Positions 30,347 through 40,309 of a stretch of DNA of 64,000 nucleotides are shown here, piece by piece; within the stretch, counting starts at the first letter, position 1; the number at the start of each line of letters is the position of its first letter. The translations under genes and the position numbers were made by a program. This DNA is from Ignavibacteriales bacterium (GTDB lineage: Bacteria; Bacteroidota; Ignavibacteria; Ignavibacteriales; Melioribacteraceae). The stretch is taken from NCBI GenBank assembly GCA_020635285.1, contig JACKAB010000005.1, positions 62,001 through 126,000 of the forward strand, written 5' to 3'. Under the pieces are notes generated by a model. That model saw only the letters and a list, made by a program, of their open reading frames with translations, had not been told where the DNA came from and searched no databases.

Positions 30347-31885
30347 GTGAAAGAAAGAAAAAGTTTACAAAATATTTCAAGCGGAACTCTAATTGCTAAA
30401 AATGTAATTTTTAATCTACTAGGGTATGGACTTCCTCTTTTGCTTGCGCTAATCATAATTCCAGTATTAATTAAAAACCTAGGCGATGAAAAGTTTGGAA
30501 TATTAACATTAGCTTGGGTAATTATTGGTTATTTTAGTTTTTTTGACTTTGGTATCGGCAGAGCTCTAACAAAAATTGTTGCGGAAAAAATTGGGATTGA
30601 TTGCACAGAAGAGATCCCATCGATTTTTTGGACTTCTTTTTTTATGATGCTGGCAGTAAGTGTTTTTATAACCATTATATTATTATTCTTTGCGCCATAT
30701 CTAGTTCAAAACTTATTTAAGATTTCCGAATCGCTTCAAGACGAAGCCCTCAATGCATTTTATATTCTAATAATTTCAATTCCCATTGTCACCACAACTG
30801 CTGGAATTCGTGGAGTTTTGGAAGCTTATCAAAAGTTTGCTGTTATTAATGTCTTAAGGACAATTTTAGGAATTTCATCATTTCTTGTTCCACTTATTTG
30901 CTTGATTTTTACTAATAATTTATTCTGGATTGTATTATTTTTAGCAATTATTAGAGTAATAATTTGGATTTCCTATTTTAAGCAATCATTCAGATTAAAT
31001 GAAAATTTAAGCAGTAAGATCGAATTCAAATTTGAAATGATAAAACCAATTCTAAAATTTAGTGGTTGGATTACTGTATCAAATTTTATTGTCCCATTCT
31101 TTGTTTATTCAGATAGATTTTTAATTGGAGCTTTAGTTTCTGCAGAAGCAATAACTTTTTATGCAACGCCTTATGAGGTTGTTTCAAAATTATTATTAAT
31201 TCCTGGGGCTATCGCAGGAGTACTTTTTCCGGCAATTTCAGCAAGTTTCTTAAGTGATCCAGACTTTACAAAGAAAATTTCAACTCAGGCGGTTAAATAT
31301 ATTTTTATCATCTTATTTCCAATTCTTTTTATAATATTTGCATTTGCCAGCGAAGGATTGGCATTATGGCTTGGTGCTCGTTTTGCAGTTCAAAGCACAG
31401 TTATTTTACGTTTACTTGCCGTTGGCGTATTATTTAACAGTCTTGCTTACATTCCTTACGCATTTATTGAAGGAATTGGAAGACCCGATATCACGGCAAA
31501 AATTCAATTGGTTGAATTACCTTTATTTTTAGTTGCAATATATTTTATGACAATATCAACAGGTATCTACGGTGTTGCTTTAGTTTGGATGATACGTATG
31601 ATCATTGATTCTTTGATTTTATTTTTTGTTGCGGGAAAACTAAAGTTATCTAACTTGAATTTCAATCTAAATAAAACAGTTATAATTTTCTTTTTAATTT
31701 CATTTTTAACTGTTTCAACAATTTTTATTGATAGTCTTCTGTTTAAAATCAATTTTCGTGTTTTTTTACTCTTTTAATTTTTTATATATATAACGTGGAA
31801 CTACTTTTTGAAAAGTGTTGAAAAAGAGTTTTTATTTTCTAAATTAAATTTGCTTTTAAATCCAAACAAAGTTAAAATTAAATGA
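30347..31885 (+). CDS. Wzx-type polysaccharide flippase with an internal in-frame TAA
   Basis: A MOP-superfamily flippase with ~12-14 TM helices, starting GTG 30347 (SSGTLIAKNVIFNLLGYGLPLLLAL, then GDEKFGILTLAWVIIGYF). An in-frame TAA at 31775-31777 interrupts it, but the same frame continues through FFIYITWNYFLKSVEKEF to TGA 31883-31885. That TGA overlaps the next gene's ATG as ATGA. The coupled overlap and the resulting 512-residue length argue that 31885 is the true end. The protein flips undecaprenyl-linked repeat units across the inner membrane. Confidence 0.8.
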
Positions 31886-32831
31886 CTACTTTCCCCGAAA
31901 TAGATTTTTCAATTATTATAATAAATTATAATCTTTCAAAAGAAATCGATAACTGTCTAGTTAGTTTTAAAAAAGTTGCAAAAACAATAAATAATTTTAG
32001 CTATGAAATAATAATTGTTGATAATAATTCACCCAAAAGAGATTTAGTAAACATTGAATCCAAATTTAAATCAGAGAAAATAACATTTCATTATTTGGAT
32101 GAAAATTTAGGTTTTGGTAAAGGTTGTAATTATGGATTTAAATTTGCAAGGGGTAAATATGTCTGTTTTTTAAATCCGGATACAATTATAATAGAAGATA
32201 TTTTTACGCCAATTCTTAAATTATATAGTGAAGATAAATCGGTAGGAATAATTGGACCAAAACAACAAATACGTAAACCTTTTTTCGATTTTTCTGCTGG
32301 TTTTTTCCCGAACATTTTTTTGAAGTTTTTGCACTCTTTGGCTTAAATGTTTTTTTAGAAGGATTTATGGTTCATTGGTTAACCAAGATAAACGATAAAA
32401 ATATATTTAATGTTGATTGGATTTTAGGAGCTTGTTTATTTATTCGTGCAGATATTTTCAAAGAAATAAATGGTTTTGACAAAGACTATTTTATGTTTTT
32501 TGAGGAGGTAGATCTGTGTAAAAGAGTTTCAAATAAAAATTATAAAATAATTTATTTGCCAAAATTATCAATACATCACATCGGTAGCGTTTCAGGAAAG
32601 AAAAATTATACTTTGTATACTATTAGAACATACACAAGTAAATTTCTTTTTGTGAGTAAAAATTATATATCAATTAATAAAGTGATCATGAAAATATTAC
32701 TTTATTTACAAATATTTTCACAAATTGTAATCTGGTCAATTTTATTTTTGGTCAATCCAAATAAATCCAAACAAAAAATAAATGCATTTGTTCAATTACT
32801 TAAAAATGGTTTTAAAAATAATGCTTTCTAG
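31882..32831 (+). CDS. Family 2 glycosyltransferase (rhamnosyltransferase-like), one frameshift
   Basis: About 315 residues. The GT-A fold opens with DFSIIIINYNLSKEIDNCL, IIIVDNNSP and ENLGFGKGCNYGF, with FLNPDTII carrying the divalent-metal motif. The frame breaks near 32320-32332 and resumes as FGLNVFLEGF. GACLFIRADIFKEINGFDKDYFMFFEEVDLCKRV is the usual second half of WbbL-type transferases, followed by a C-terminal TM segment (ILLYLQIFSQIVIWSILFLV). It transfers a sugar, perhaps rhamnose, to a lipid-linked repeat unit. It overlaps wzx by 4 bp. The following 135 bp show nothing. Confidence 0.82.
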
Positions 32832-32966
32832 GCGGACCAATATTGATCTTATTTAATCTATTTGTTGCTTTAACTTCCAATAAGAACTACTTATCTTTGT
32901 ATAATTATTTTTTAAATATCTAATAAACTATTCAATATTACGATTTCAATATATTTATTTATAAGA

Positions 32967-34093
32967 ATGAAAATAGCAATTGATGCCAGACTTTTAGAAC
33001 GTAGAATTACCGGAATTGGTCGATCATTAATGCTATTATTAAATGAAATACCAAAAATCGATACAAAAAATGAATATTATTTATTTACTTACGAAACAAT
33101 AAATCATGATAAAAAATTTTTATAAGAATATACCTACTATAAAAATTTTCTTCCTCAAAAAATATTTTCGCCAATATGGAGCAATTTTATTTTATCTTTT
33201 TATTTAAGGAAAAATAAAATTGATTTATTGTTTTCAGTTAACCAAATTGTTCCACTTATTAAAATTAGACCATGTAAATATATTTCTGTTGTACATGATG
33301 TGATTTATAAAGCTGATCCTAATTTCCTACCGTATATTTACAGAAAATATTTACAGTTCTTCGCATATTTTTTCTATCCGGATTAGCGATATAATAATTA
33401 CAATTTCTGTATTTTCTAAAAAAGATATTTTGAAACATTACAAAATAAATTCAGATAAAGTAAAAGTAATTCTCCAATCAGCTAATAGTGATTTTATTAA
33501 ATTAGATTTAACAGAAGATGAAAAAAATGAAATAAAAAAAATAAATAGACTTGCCAAAAAATGTTTTATATGTTGGAATGATTGAAAACCGTAAAAATAT
33601 TTTTGGTATTTTAAAAGTTGCTGATAAAGTTAAAGAAGTAAATAAAGATGTTGGATTTATACTTGTTGGTAAATTTGGTTATGGTAGTGAAAAAATAATT
33701 TATGAAATAAATAAGAGAGAAAATGTAACCCATTTATCAAATGTAGATGATGAGCTTTTGAAGAAATTATATAATATTTCAAATGTGTTTCTATTCCCAT
33801 CTTTTTACGAAGGATTTGGTTATCCTCCTCTAGAAGCAATGCAATGTGGACTTCCTGTAATTGCTTCTGACAATACTTCTTTAAGTGAAGTAGTTGGTGT
33901 TGGAGGATTACTTCATAACCCAAATGATTATGAAGGCATGACAAAAGATATATTAAAACTTTTATCTGATGACCAATTTTATAATAAAATTAGTCAACAA
34001 GGTATCGAACAAGCGAAGAAGTTTAATTTAGAAAAAACTGCTCAACAAATTGTAAATATTTTTAATTCATTAGATGCTGAAAAAAAAAAAAAA
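32967..34093 (+). CDS. Family 4 (GT-B) glycosyltransferase, interrupted
   Basis: About 375 residues after correction. The start ATG gives KIAIDARLLERRITGIGRS, the usual N-terminus of mannosyltransferase-like GT4 enzymes. An in-frame TAA lies at 33123-33125 and frame breaks lie near 33380 (resuming IRISDIIITISVFSKKDI) and 33545 (resuming NVLYVGMIENRKN). The nucleotide-sugar site PSFYEGFGYPPLEAMQCGLPV with the paired Glu residues is intact. The 3' end is hidden by a 15-base A-run (34080-34094): as given, the frame reads straight into the next GT2 gene. One A fewer would give AAATGA, a stop overlapping the next ATG. Confidence 0.78.
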
Positions 34094-34896
34094 ATGAATA
34101 ATTCTAAAGTTAATGTTAGTATAGTTATAATCACTTGGCAAATGAAAGATCTTTTGCAGAAGTGTCTTGAGACAATTTATAAGTTTACAGAAGATATAAG
34201 TTTTGAAGTTATTGTAATTGATAATAATTCAACTGATGGTACTTCAAAAATGATTGAGGATGAATTTAATCAAGTAAAGCTTATTAAAAATTCTGAAAAT
34301 AGAGGTGTTGCACCAGCAAGAAATCAAGGAATAAAGGAAACCAATGGAGATTATATTTTAATTCTTGATGCTGATATGGAATTGATTGACAATAGCATTT
34401 TCAAACTTTACAAATTTATGGAAGAAAATCCATCATGCGGATTAGTTGGAAGCAAATTAGTCGATCAAAATTTACTATTACAAACATCATGTAAAAAGAT
34501 TTCCAACACTATTGGCGTTCGTGTTTAGAAGACTTGAATGGAATGAAAAAATCAGAAATTCAAAACTCTTCGTCATCATACATATCAAGATTGGGACCAT
34601 AATGAAATTAGAGAGGTTGATTATTTAATTGGTGCTTGCCAATTTTCTAGAAGAACAGTAATTGAAAAAATTGGTATGTATGATGACAAAATATTTTACG
34701 GTCCAGAAGATATCGATTTTTGTCTTAGAACATGGAAAGCTGGTTGGAAAGTTTTTTACTATCCATTTACACAAATAATACATCATGAACAAAGAATTAC
34801 GTAATAAAAAAAAACTTATTTTCTAAAATATCACTAAAACATTTCGTTGGTATCTTTTACTTATATAGAAAATATAACTTTAAAATTAAGGTTTAG
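34094..34896 (+). CDS. Family 2 glycosyltransferase, frameshifted
   Basis: About 265 residues. VNVSIVIITWQMKDLLQKCLETI, VIVIDNNSTDGTSKMI and ILDADMELID form the GT-A nucleotide-sugar domain. After a break near 34510 the frame resumes and gives GACQFSRRTVIEKIGMYDDKIFYGPEDIDFCLRTWKAGW, then TQIIHHEQ. Near 34800-34805 two adjacent TAA codons stand in frame, with SKISLKHFVGIFYLYRKYNFK continuing to TAG 34894-34896. It is listed separately from the preceding GT4 because the shared frame passes through a poly-A tract and both parts are full-size domains; a real GT4-GT2 fusion is the alternative. Confidence 0.72.
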
Positions 34897-35037
34897 TCAA
34901 AGTTTTTTGAGAATAAGTGTTAATAATTATCAAAACTGTCTCAAAATCTCACAAAAATTACCGACAATAATAATATAACTTAATTAAAAAGTGTTTTATT
35001 AGATCTGAGAATCAACTAATTTTACTTAAGTATAAAT

Positions 35038-35062
35038 AATGTGACTTGTTTTGAATCACATT
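35038..35062 (+). terminator. Weak stem-loop in the gap before the aminotransferase gene
   Basis: AATGTGA (35038-35044) pairs with TCACATT (35056-35062) over an 11-nt loop, followed by a short T stretch. The gap 34897-35167 probably separates two transcripts: this hairpin could end the upstream one, and the downstream gene has its own TAGGAGG ribosome site at 35153-35159. Confidence 0.3.
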
Positions 35063-35167
35063 TTAAAAATATGTGTTTTTTTAGAAGTTTTTATTTGGTT
35101 CCATTTATTTTGTTCTACTTATTTCAACAAAAAAATAATTATTATTTCCATTTAGGAGGTTTATTTT

Positions 35168-36298
35168 ATGAAAGTCCCTTTTCTTGATTTGAAAGCTCAA
35201 TACAACAGCATTAAAGATGAAGTATTGCCAGAAATCCATAATGTACTTGAAAATACTGCTTATGTATTAGGAAAACCGGTTTTTGATTTTGAAGCAAAAT
35301 TTGCGAGCGAAAATGGCGCAAAACATTGCGTTGCATTAAGTTCAGGAACAGATGGAAACCACGTAGCCCTTTGGGCATTAGGTATTGGCGCTGGTGATGA
35401 AGTAATTATTCCTGCAAATACATTTATTGCCACTGCATGGGGAGCAACACTTTGCGGTGCAACTCCAGTTTTTGTTGATTGTGATCCTGAAAGTTACAAC
35501 ATTGATCCCAAAAAAGTTGAAGCAGCCATCACTCCTAAAACTAAAGCTATTGTTGCAGTTCATTTATATGGACAAGCTGCTGATATGGATCCGTTGAATG
35601 AAATCGCAAAAAAACATAAATTGTTTTTATTGGAAGATGCGGCACAGTCTCATTTTGCAGAGTATAAAGGTAAACGGATTGGGGCACTTTCTGATATTGC
35701 TTCTTATAGTTTTTATCCAGGTAAAAATTTAGGTGCTTACGGGGAAGGTGGAGCAATTACAACTAATAATGATGAGCTTGCAACTACGTCTAAAATGATT
35801 AGAGATCATGGTGGTAAAGAAAAATACAACCATGAAATTTTAGGTCACAATTATAGAATGGAAGGAATACAAGGCGCAGTACTTGGAGTAAAGTTAAACC
35901 ATTTGAATAAATGGACAGACGGAAGAAGAAGAGTTGCTGCAAAATACAGAGAATTGCTTTCTGATATTGATGGAATAAAACTTCCTACAGAAATGGATTA
36001 TGCAAAACATGTTTATCATTTGTTTGTAATTCAAGTAAAAGGAAAAGACGGAGAGGCAAGAACGGCCAATAGAGATAGACTTCAAAAACATCTTGGCGAT
36101 AATGATATAGCGTCTGGATTACATTATCCGCTTCCATTGCATCAACAAAAATGTTTTGCCGGCTTAGGTTATAAGTATGGTGATTTTCCTATTACTGAAG
36201 AATTAGCCGAACAAGGTTTATCATTACCAATGTACCCTGAATTAACAGATGAACAATTAAATTATATATCAGAAAAAGTACATGCATTTTTTAAATAA
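35168..36298 (+). CDS. DegT/DnrJ/EryC1/StrS-family sugar aminotransferase
   Basis: 376 residues, PLP-dependent fold type I. FLDLKAQYNSIKDEV is the family's N-terminus; LSSGTDGNHVALWALGIGAGDEVI binds the cofactor phosphate, LLEDAAQSHFAEYKG has the pyridine-N Asp, and SFYPGKNLGAYGEGG carries the Schiff-base Lys186. These enzymes transaminate keto-sugars bound to UDP or dTDP. The next two genes are a Gfo/Idh dehydrogenase and a hexapeptide acyltransferase, the set used for WbpB/E/D-type synthesis of UDP-2,3-diacetamido-uronic acids; the aminotransferase would be the WbpE-like step. A strong Shine-Dalgarno site precedes it. Confidence 0.9.
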   Translation: MKVPFLDLKAQYNSIKDEVLPEIHNVLENTAYVLGKPVFDFEAKFASENGAKHCVALSSGTDGNHVALWALGIGAGDEVIIPANTFIATAWGATLCGATPVFVDCDPESYNIDPKKVEAAITPKTKAIVAVHLYGQAADMDPLNEIAKKHKLFLLEDAAQSHFAEYKGKRIGALSDIASYSFYPGKNLGAYGEGGAITTNNDELATTSKMIRDHGGKEKYNHEILGHNYRMEGIQGAVLGVKLNHLNKWTDGRRRVAAKYRELLSDIDGIKLPTEMDYAKHVYHLFVIQVKGKDGEARTANRDRLQKHLGDNDIASGLHYPLPLHQQKCFAGLGYKYGDFPITEELAEQGLSLPMYPELTDEQLNYISEKVHAFFK

Positions 36299-36334
36299 TG
36301 AAGTTATAAATATTAAATTATATTAGAGGTAATA

Positions 36335-37354
36335 ATGAAAGTAGGCATAATTGGCTTAGGCTATTGGGGCCCAAATCTAATTCGTAATTTTATGTCGCAT
36401 CCTGAAGTTAAAACAGTTTACGGCTGTGATTTAAGTGACGACAGGTTGAATTTTATTAAGAGTAGATTTCCCGCAGCAGAACTGCTAAAGGACTACAATG
36501 AAATGTTAAAAAAAGATATCGATATTGTTGCAATATCAACGCCAGTTGATACACACTTTAAATTTGGCAAGATGGCTTTAGATGCCGGTAAAAATATTTG
36601 GGTAGAAAAGCCTTTTACCGCAACTTCTGCAGAATCAATTCAACTAATTGAATTGGCAGAAAAAAAGAATTTAAAGATTTTTGTTGATCACACATTTATT
36701 TATACCGGTGCCGTTCAGAAAATGAGAGATCTTGTTGATTCTGGTGAGATTGGAGCAATAAGATATTTTGACTCGGTAAGAATCAACCTGGGTTTGTTTC
36801 AGCATGACGTTAATGTAATTTGGGATTTAGCTCCGCATGATATTTCAATTATGAATTATCTTATGCCTAATTCAAAAGTAGTTGCGGTTTCCGCGCATGG
36901 AATTGCTAATTATTACGATCATGAAAATGTTGCTCATCTTTCTGTATATTTTGAAGATAATTGTTTCGCTCATTTCCATGTCAATTGGACTTCACCAGTC
37001 AAAATTAGGAAAATGCTGGTTGGCGGGGATAAGAAAATGTTAGTTTTTGATGATATGGAAAACTTTGAGAAGATTAAAATATACGATGCCGGTGTTGAAA
37101 TGTCATCAAAAGAAAAAATTCATGAAGCTTTAGTTCAATATAGAATGGGCGATATGCATTCGCCAAAAGTTCAAGCAACTGAGGCCTTATCACTTGGTGC
37201 CGCTGAATTTATTAAAGCAATAAATGAAAATAGGGATCCTTTAACTAGCGGTAAAGATGGTTTAAATGTTGTAAAAATTCTTGAAGCTAGCGAAAAATCA
37301 ATAAAGAATAAAGGTAAACTTATTGAAATTAATCAATATGAATATGCAAAATAA
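36335..37354 (+). CDS. Gfo/Idh/MocA-family sugar-nucleotide oxidoreductase
   Basis: 339 residues. KVGIIGLGYWGPNLIRNF is the Rossmann NAD(P) motif, DIVAISTPVDTHF the second strand, and IWVEKPFTAT the catalytic EKP motif. WDLAPHDISIMNYL carries the His used in this family. By context it would be the 3-dehydrogenase (WbpB/WlbA-like) providing the 3-keto substrate for the aminotransferase upstream; substrate identity is inference. An RBS (TTAGAGG) precedes the ATG. Confidence 0.88.
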   Translation: MKVGIIGLGYWGPNLIRNFMSHPEVKTVYGCDLSDDRLNFIKSRFPAAELLKDYNEMLKKDIDIVAISTPVDTHFKFGKMALDAGKNIWVEKPFTATSAESIQLIELAEKKNLKIFVDHTFIYTGAVQKMRDLVDSGEIGAIRYFDSVRINLGLFQHDVNVIWDLAPHDISIMNYLMPNSKVVAVSAHGIANYYDHENVAHLSVYFEDNCFAHFHVNWTSPVKIRKMLVGGDKKMLVFDDMENFEKIKIYDAGVEMSSKEKIHEALVQYRMGDMHSPKVQATEALSLGAAEFIKAINENRDPLTSGKDGLNVVKILEASEKSIKNKGKLIEINQYEYAK

Positions 37355-37371
37355 TTTCTGGAAATAATAGA

Positions 37372-37839
37372 ATGGAAAAGAAAAATATAAATAATGTAAA
37401 ACTGGGCAAAGACGTTAAGATATTTGATTTTGTTAATCTTTACGGTTGCTCAATTGATGACGGAAGTAAAGTAGGCACTTTTGTAGAAATTCAAAGAGGC
37501 GCAACAATCGGCAAAAATTGTAAAATATCATCCCACACATTTATTTGTGAAGGTGTGCATATTGGAGATGGGGTTTTTGTTGGGCATAATGTAACTTTTA
37601 TTAATGATAAAATGCCGCGTGCCGTCAATCCAGATGGAAGTTTGCAAACAGATGCAGATTGGAAACTTGAAGAAACATTTGTTAAAAATGGCGCTTCTAT
37701 TGGTTCTTCTTCAACAATTATGTGCGGAATAACTATTGGTGAAAATTCAATTGTTGGAGCTGGTGCTGTTGTAACTAAAGACGTTCCCGCAAATACAGTT
37801 GTTGCCGGAGTTCCTGCAAAAGTTATTAAAAAGCTTTAG
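37372..37839 (+). CDS. Left-handed beta-helix acyltransferase (hexapeptide repeat)
   Basis: 155 residues of hexapeptide repeats (IGKNCKISSHTFIC, IGDGVFVGHNVTFIND, IGENSIVGAGAVVTKDVPANTVVAGVPAKVI). FVGHNVTFINDKMPRAVNPDGSLQ matches sugar N-acetyltransferases such as WlbB/WbpD and FdtC, where His and Asn residues of the FVGHNVTFIND loop are catalytic. It probably acetylates the amino group added by the aminotransferase two genes upstream. It is the last gene of this trio before a clear terminator. Confidence 0.9.
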   Translation: MEKKNINNVKLGKDVKIFDFVNLYGCSIDDGSKVGTFVEIQRGATIGKNCKISSHTFICEGVHIGDGVFVGHNVTFINDKMPRAVNPDGSLQTDADWKLEETFVKNGASIGSSSTIMCGITIGENSIVGAGAVVTKDVPANTVVAGVPAKVIKKL

Positions 37840-37861
37840 TTTTTAATAGATACTAAATGCC

Positions 37862-37894
37862 AAAGCCGCTTAATTTAATTGAGCGGCTTTTTTT
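37862..37894 (+). terminator. Rho-independent terminator
   Basis: AAAGCCGCT (37862-37870) pairs with AGCGGCTTT (37882-37890) around an AT loop, and a T-run follows (37888-37894). It lies 23 bp after the acyltransferase stop. The rest of the gap to ~38162 (about 270 bp) is AT-rich with no other feature I can support. Confidence 0.9.
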
Positions 37895-38162
37895 GTTTTG
37901 ACTACTTACATATAAACTAAATTATAAATTAGATTTTTTAGAAAGCATTAAATATTTTTAAACTTGGCTCAATCACTTCTAAAACGATCATTTTTCAAAA
38001 AATCATTTCTTTTTAACAAATTTCCGCAAACAAAATATTATATTTAAACTTTTTTATATATCTAATTTGTTTTCTAATACTTAAAATTTGGAATGACACT
38101 TATTAACTTTTAAAGTTGTAAAACAATCTTAGAAATTATGATTAACGAGTTCTGAGAATAAT

Positions 38163-39593
38163 TTGAAAAGAATTATAGCAAAATTTTAATTTGAGCAAAA
38201 ACTAGAAAAAATATTTGTTGTCGGAATTGATTTTATAACAATCAATTTAACTTGGCTTGTTTATTACTTTGTTCGGGTTGAATCGGGCTTGTTTAATATT
38301 TTCACTTCGCCTGAGTTCTTTGTAAGCATGATAATAATTTATTTCTATTGGCTGCTTATATTTACTTTTGTCGGGATGTACAGAACTTGGTTTGCGAGTT
38401 CACGCTTTGATGAATTAACTTCATTGTTCAAAGCTTCTTTCGCTGGAATATTCATTTTGTTCACGCTAATTTTATCTGATGACTTAATGCATAATGAACA
38501 AACCGGCAATCGATTTTTAATCTTTTTCTATTGGGGAATGTTTTTATTTTTTGTCGGTTTTGGTAGGTTGTTTGTTCGAAGTTTGCAGCGCAGATTATTA
38601 ATTAAAGGAGTTGGACGAAGAAATGCAATTATTGTTGGCTTTAATCCAAAGGCAAAAGATATTCATAGAAAAATTCAGAAGTATAGAGGATTAGGGTTGG
38701 ATGTTGTTGGATACGTTGCAGTGAAAGATAAAAATATTGGTAAAAAATTTGACGGTGTTGAAGTTCTAGATAGTGTTCATAATGTTGAAAAAGTAATTAA
38801 AAAAGTTAATGCGCAAGAAGTTATTCTTTCTCTTGATAAACATGAGGATGACGTTTTAATTGAGGTAATTAGTAAATGTGAAGATGAAAAAGTTAATCTA
38901 AAAATTGTCCCCGATCTTTACGAAATCATTAGCGGGCAGGCTCGTACTAGTCAAATTTATGGCTTCCCTCTAATTGATATTATGCCGCAATTGATGCCTG
39001 AATGGGAAAAAAAGGTTAAAAGATTTTTAGATATTTTGTTTTCCTTTGTTGTTTTAATTATCTCTTTTCCTGTAATTATTATTACATCAATATGGATTAA
39101 ATTGGATAGTAAAGGACCCATAATTTTTAAGCAAGAGAGAACTGGACAAAATGGGGAGTTGTTTAAAGTATATAAATTTAGATCCATGGTTACAGATGCT
39201 GAAAAAATTACCGGTCCAGTATGGTCGCAAAAAGATGATCCAAGAATTACGGGCGTTGGAAAATTAATTAGAAAAGTGAGAATTGATGAAATTCCGCAGA
39301 TGTTTAATGTGCTGAAAGGTGAAATGAGTTTGGTTGGACCTAGACCAGAGAGGCCTTTCTTTGTGGAAAAACTTGCGAAAGAAATTCCGCTTTATAAACG
39401 CAGATTAAAGGTAAGACCCGGAGTAACTGGGTGGGCACAAGTTAAACATAAATATGATGAAACAGTGGAAGATGTGCATACAAAACTTAGATTCGATTTA
39501 TTTTATATTGAGACTATGTCTTTAAGAATGGATTTTAAAATATTATTTAGAACAATTTTTGTCGTCTTATTTGGCAAGGGGCATTTCGAGTGA
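38163..39593 (+). CDS. Polyprenyl-phosphate sugar-1-phosphate transferase (WcaJ/WbaP-like PGT), 5' end disrupted
   Basis: Roughly 475 residues. A TTG at 38163 is in frame but meets a TAA at 38187-38189; coding similarity clearly extends upstream of the first good start, with KLEKIFVVGIDFITINLTWLVYYF as TM1, so the 5' end is damaged or mis-called. Four more TM helices, a CoA-binding-3/Rossmann-like middle (NAIIVGFNPKAKDI), then the complete catalytic domain: KRFLDILFSFVVL, GPIIFKQERTGQNG, VYKFRSMVTDAE, RIDEIPQMFNVLKG, MSLVGPRPERP and VRPGVTGWAQV. The Asp-Glu of DEIPQ is catalytic. It starts repeat-unit assembly on undecaprenyl phosphate. It overlaps the next gene by 4 bp. Confidence 0.87.
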
Positions 39594-40306
39594 AACAAAT
39601 AGTAATTATTCCAACTTATAATGAGTTTAATAACATTCAAAAACTTATTCCACAAGTTCTTGATCTCTATTCCGATTTGGATATTTTGATTGTTGATGAT
39701 AATTCACCTGATGGAACCGGAAAGTATATTGAAGAATTGAGCAAGAAAAATTCAAGAATAAAGCTTATTACCAGAAAAGGCAAACTTGGTTTGGGAACCG
39801 CCTATGTGGAAGGTTACAGATATATACTTGCAAATGGCTACGATGTTGCTTTTCAAATGGATGCGGATTATTCTCATGACCCAAAAGAAATTTCTAATTT
39901 TAGAAAATATTTAAACGAGTATGATTTAATTATTGGAAGCAGATATATTCAAGGAGTAAATGTAATAAATTGGCCGATGCGCAGATTACTTCTTAGTTAC
40001 TTTGCAAATTATTATACAAAAATTATTACCGGTCTTCCAATTAAAGACAGCACTGGCGGATTCAAAGCTTTTAGAAGAGAAGTTTTGGAAGCCATTGATT
40101 TGGATCATATTAAATCAAATGGATATGCTTTTCAAATTGAGATGAATTATAAAGCATGGATAAAAGGATTTAAACTAAAAGAAGTCTCAATAATTTTTAT
40201 GGATCGTGTTGCCGGTACATCTAAAATGTCAAAAAAAATTGTTCGCGAAGCTATAACACGTGTATGGAAATTAAGGTTTAGACATATGCTTGGAATATTA
40301 AAATAA
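39590..40306 (+). CDS. Polyprenol-phosphate mannosyltransferase-like GT2 (DPM1-like)
   Basis: 238 residues, the length of soluble Dpm1-type enzymes. IVIIPTYNEFNNIQKLI, ILIVDDNSPDGTGKYIEEL, FQMDADYSHDPKEI (metal-binding DxD), and DSTGGFKAFRREVLEAI are diagnostic. It makes polyprenyl-phosphate-mannose or -glucose, a membrane sugar donor for glycosylation in the periplasm. GTG is the likely start, overlapping the PGT gene by 4 bp. No PMT-type acceptor enzyme is visible in the window. Confidence 0.9.
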   Translation: MKQIVIIPTYNEFNNIQKLIPQVLDLYSDLDILIVDDNSPDGTGKYIEELSKKNSRIKLITRKGKLGLGTAYVEGYRYILANGYDVAFQMDADYSHDPKEISNFRKYLNEYDLIIGSRYIQGVNVINWPMRRLLLSYFANYYTKIITGLPIKDSTGGFKAFRREVLEAIDLDHIKSNGYAFQIEMNYKAWIKGFKLKEVSIIFMDRVAGTSKMSKKIVREAITRVWKLRFRHMLGILK

Positions 40307-40309
40307 ACA

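Noticed and set aside
26258..34896. Real decay of the polysaccharide locus into pseudogenes
   Set aside because: Breaks are single-base, flanked by undamaged conserved sequence, and the same pattern hits ftsA and ftsW. Old pseudogenes would also show missense drift and larger deletions.
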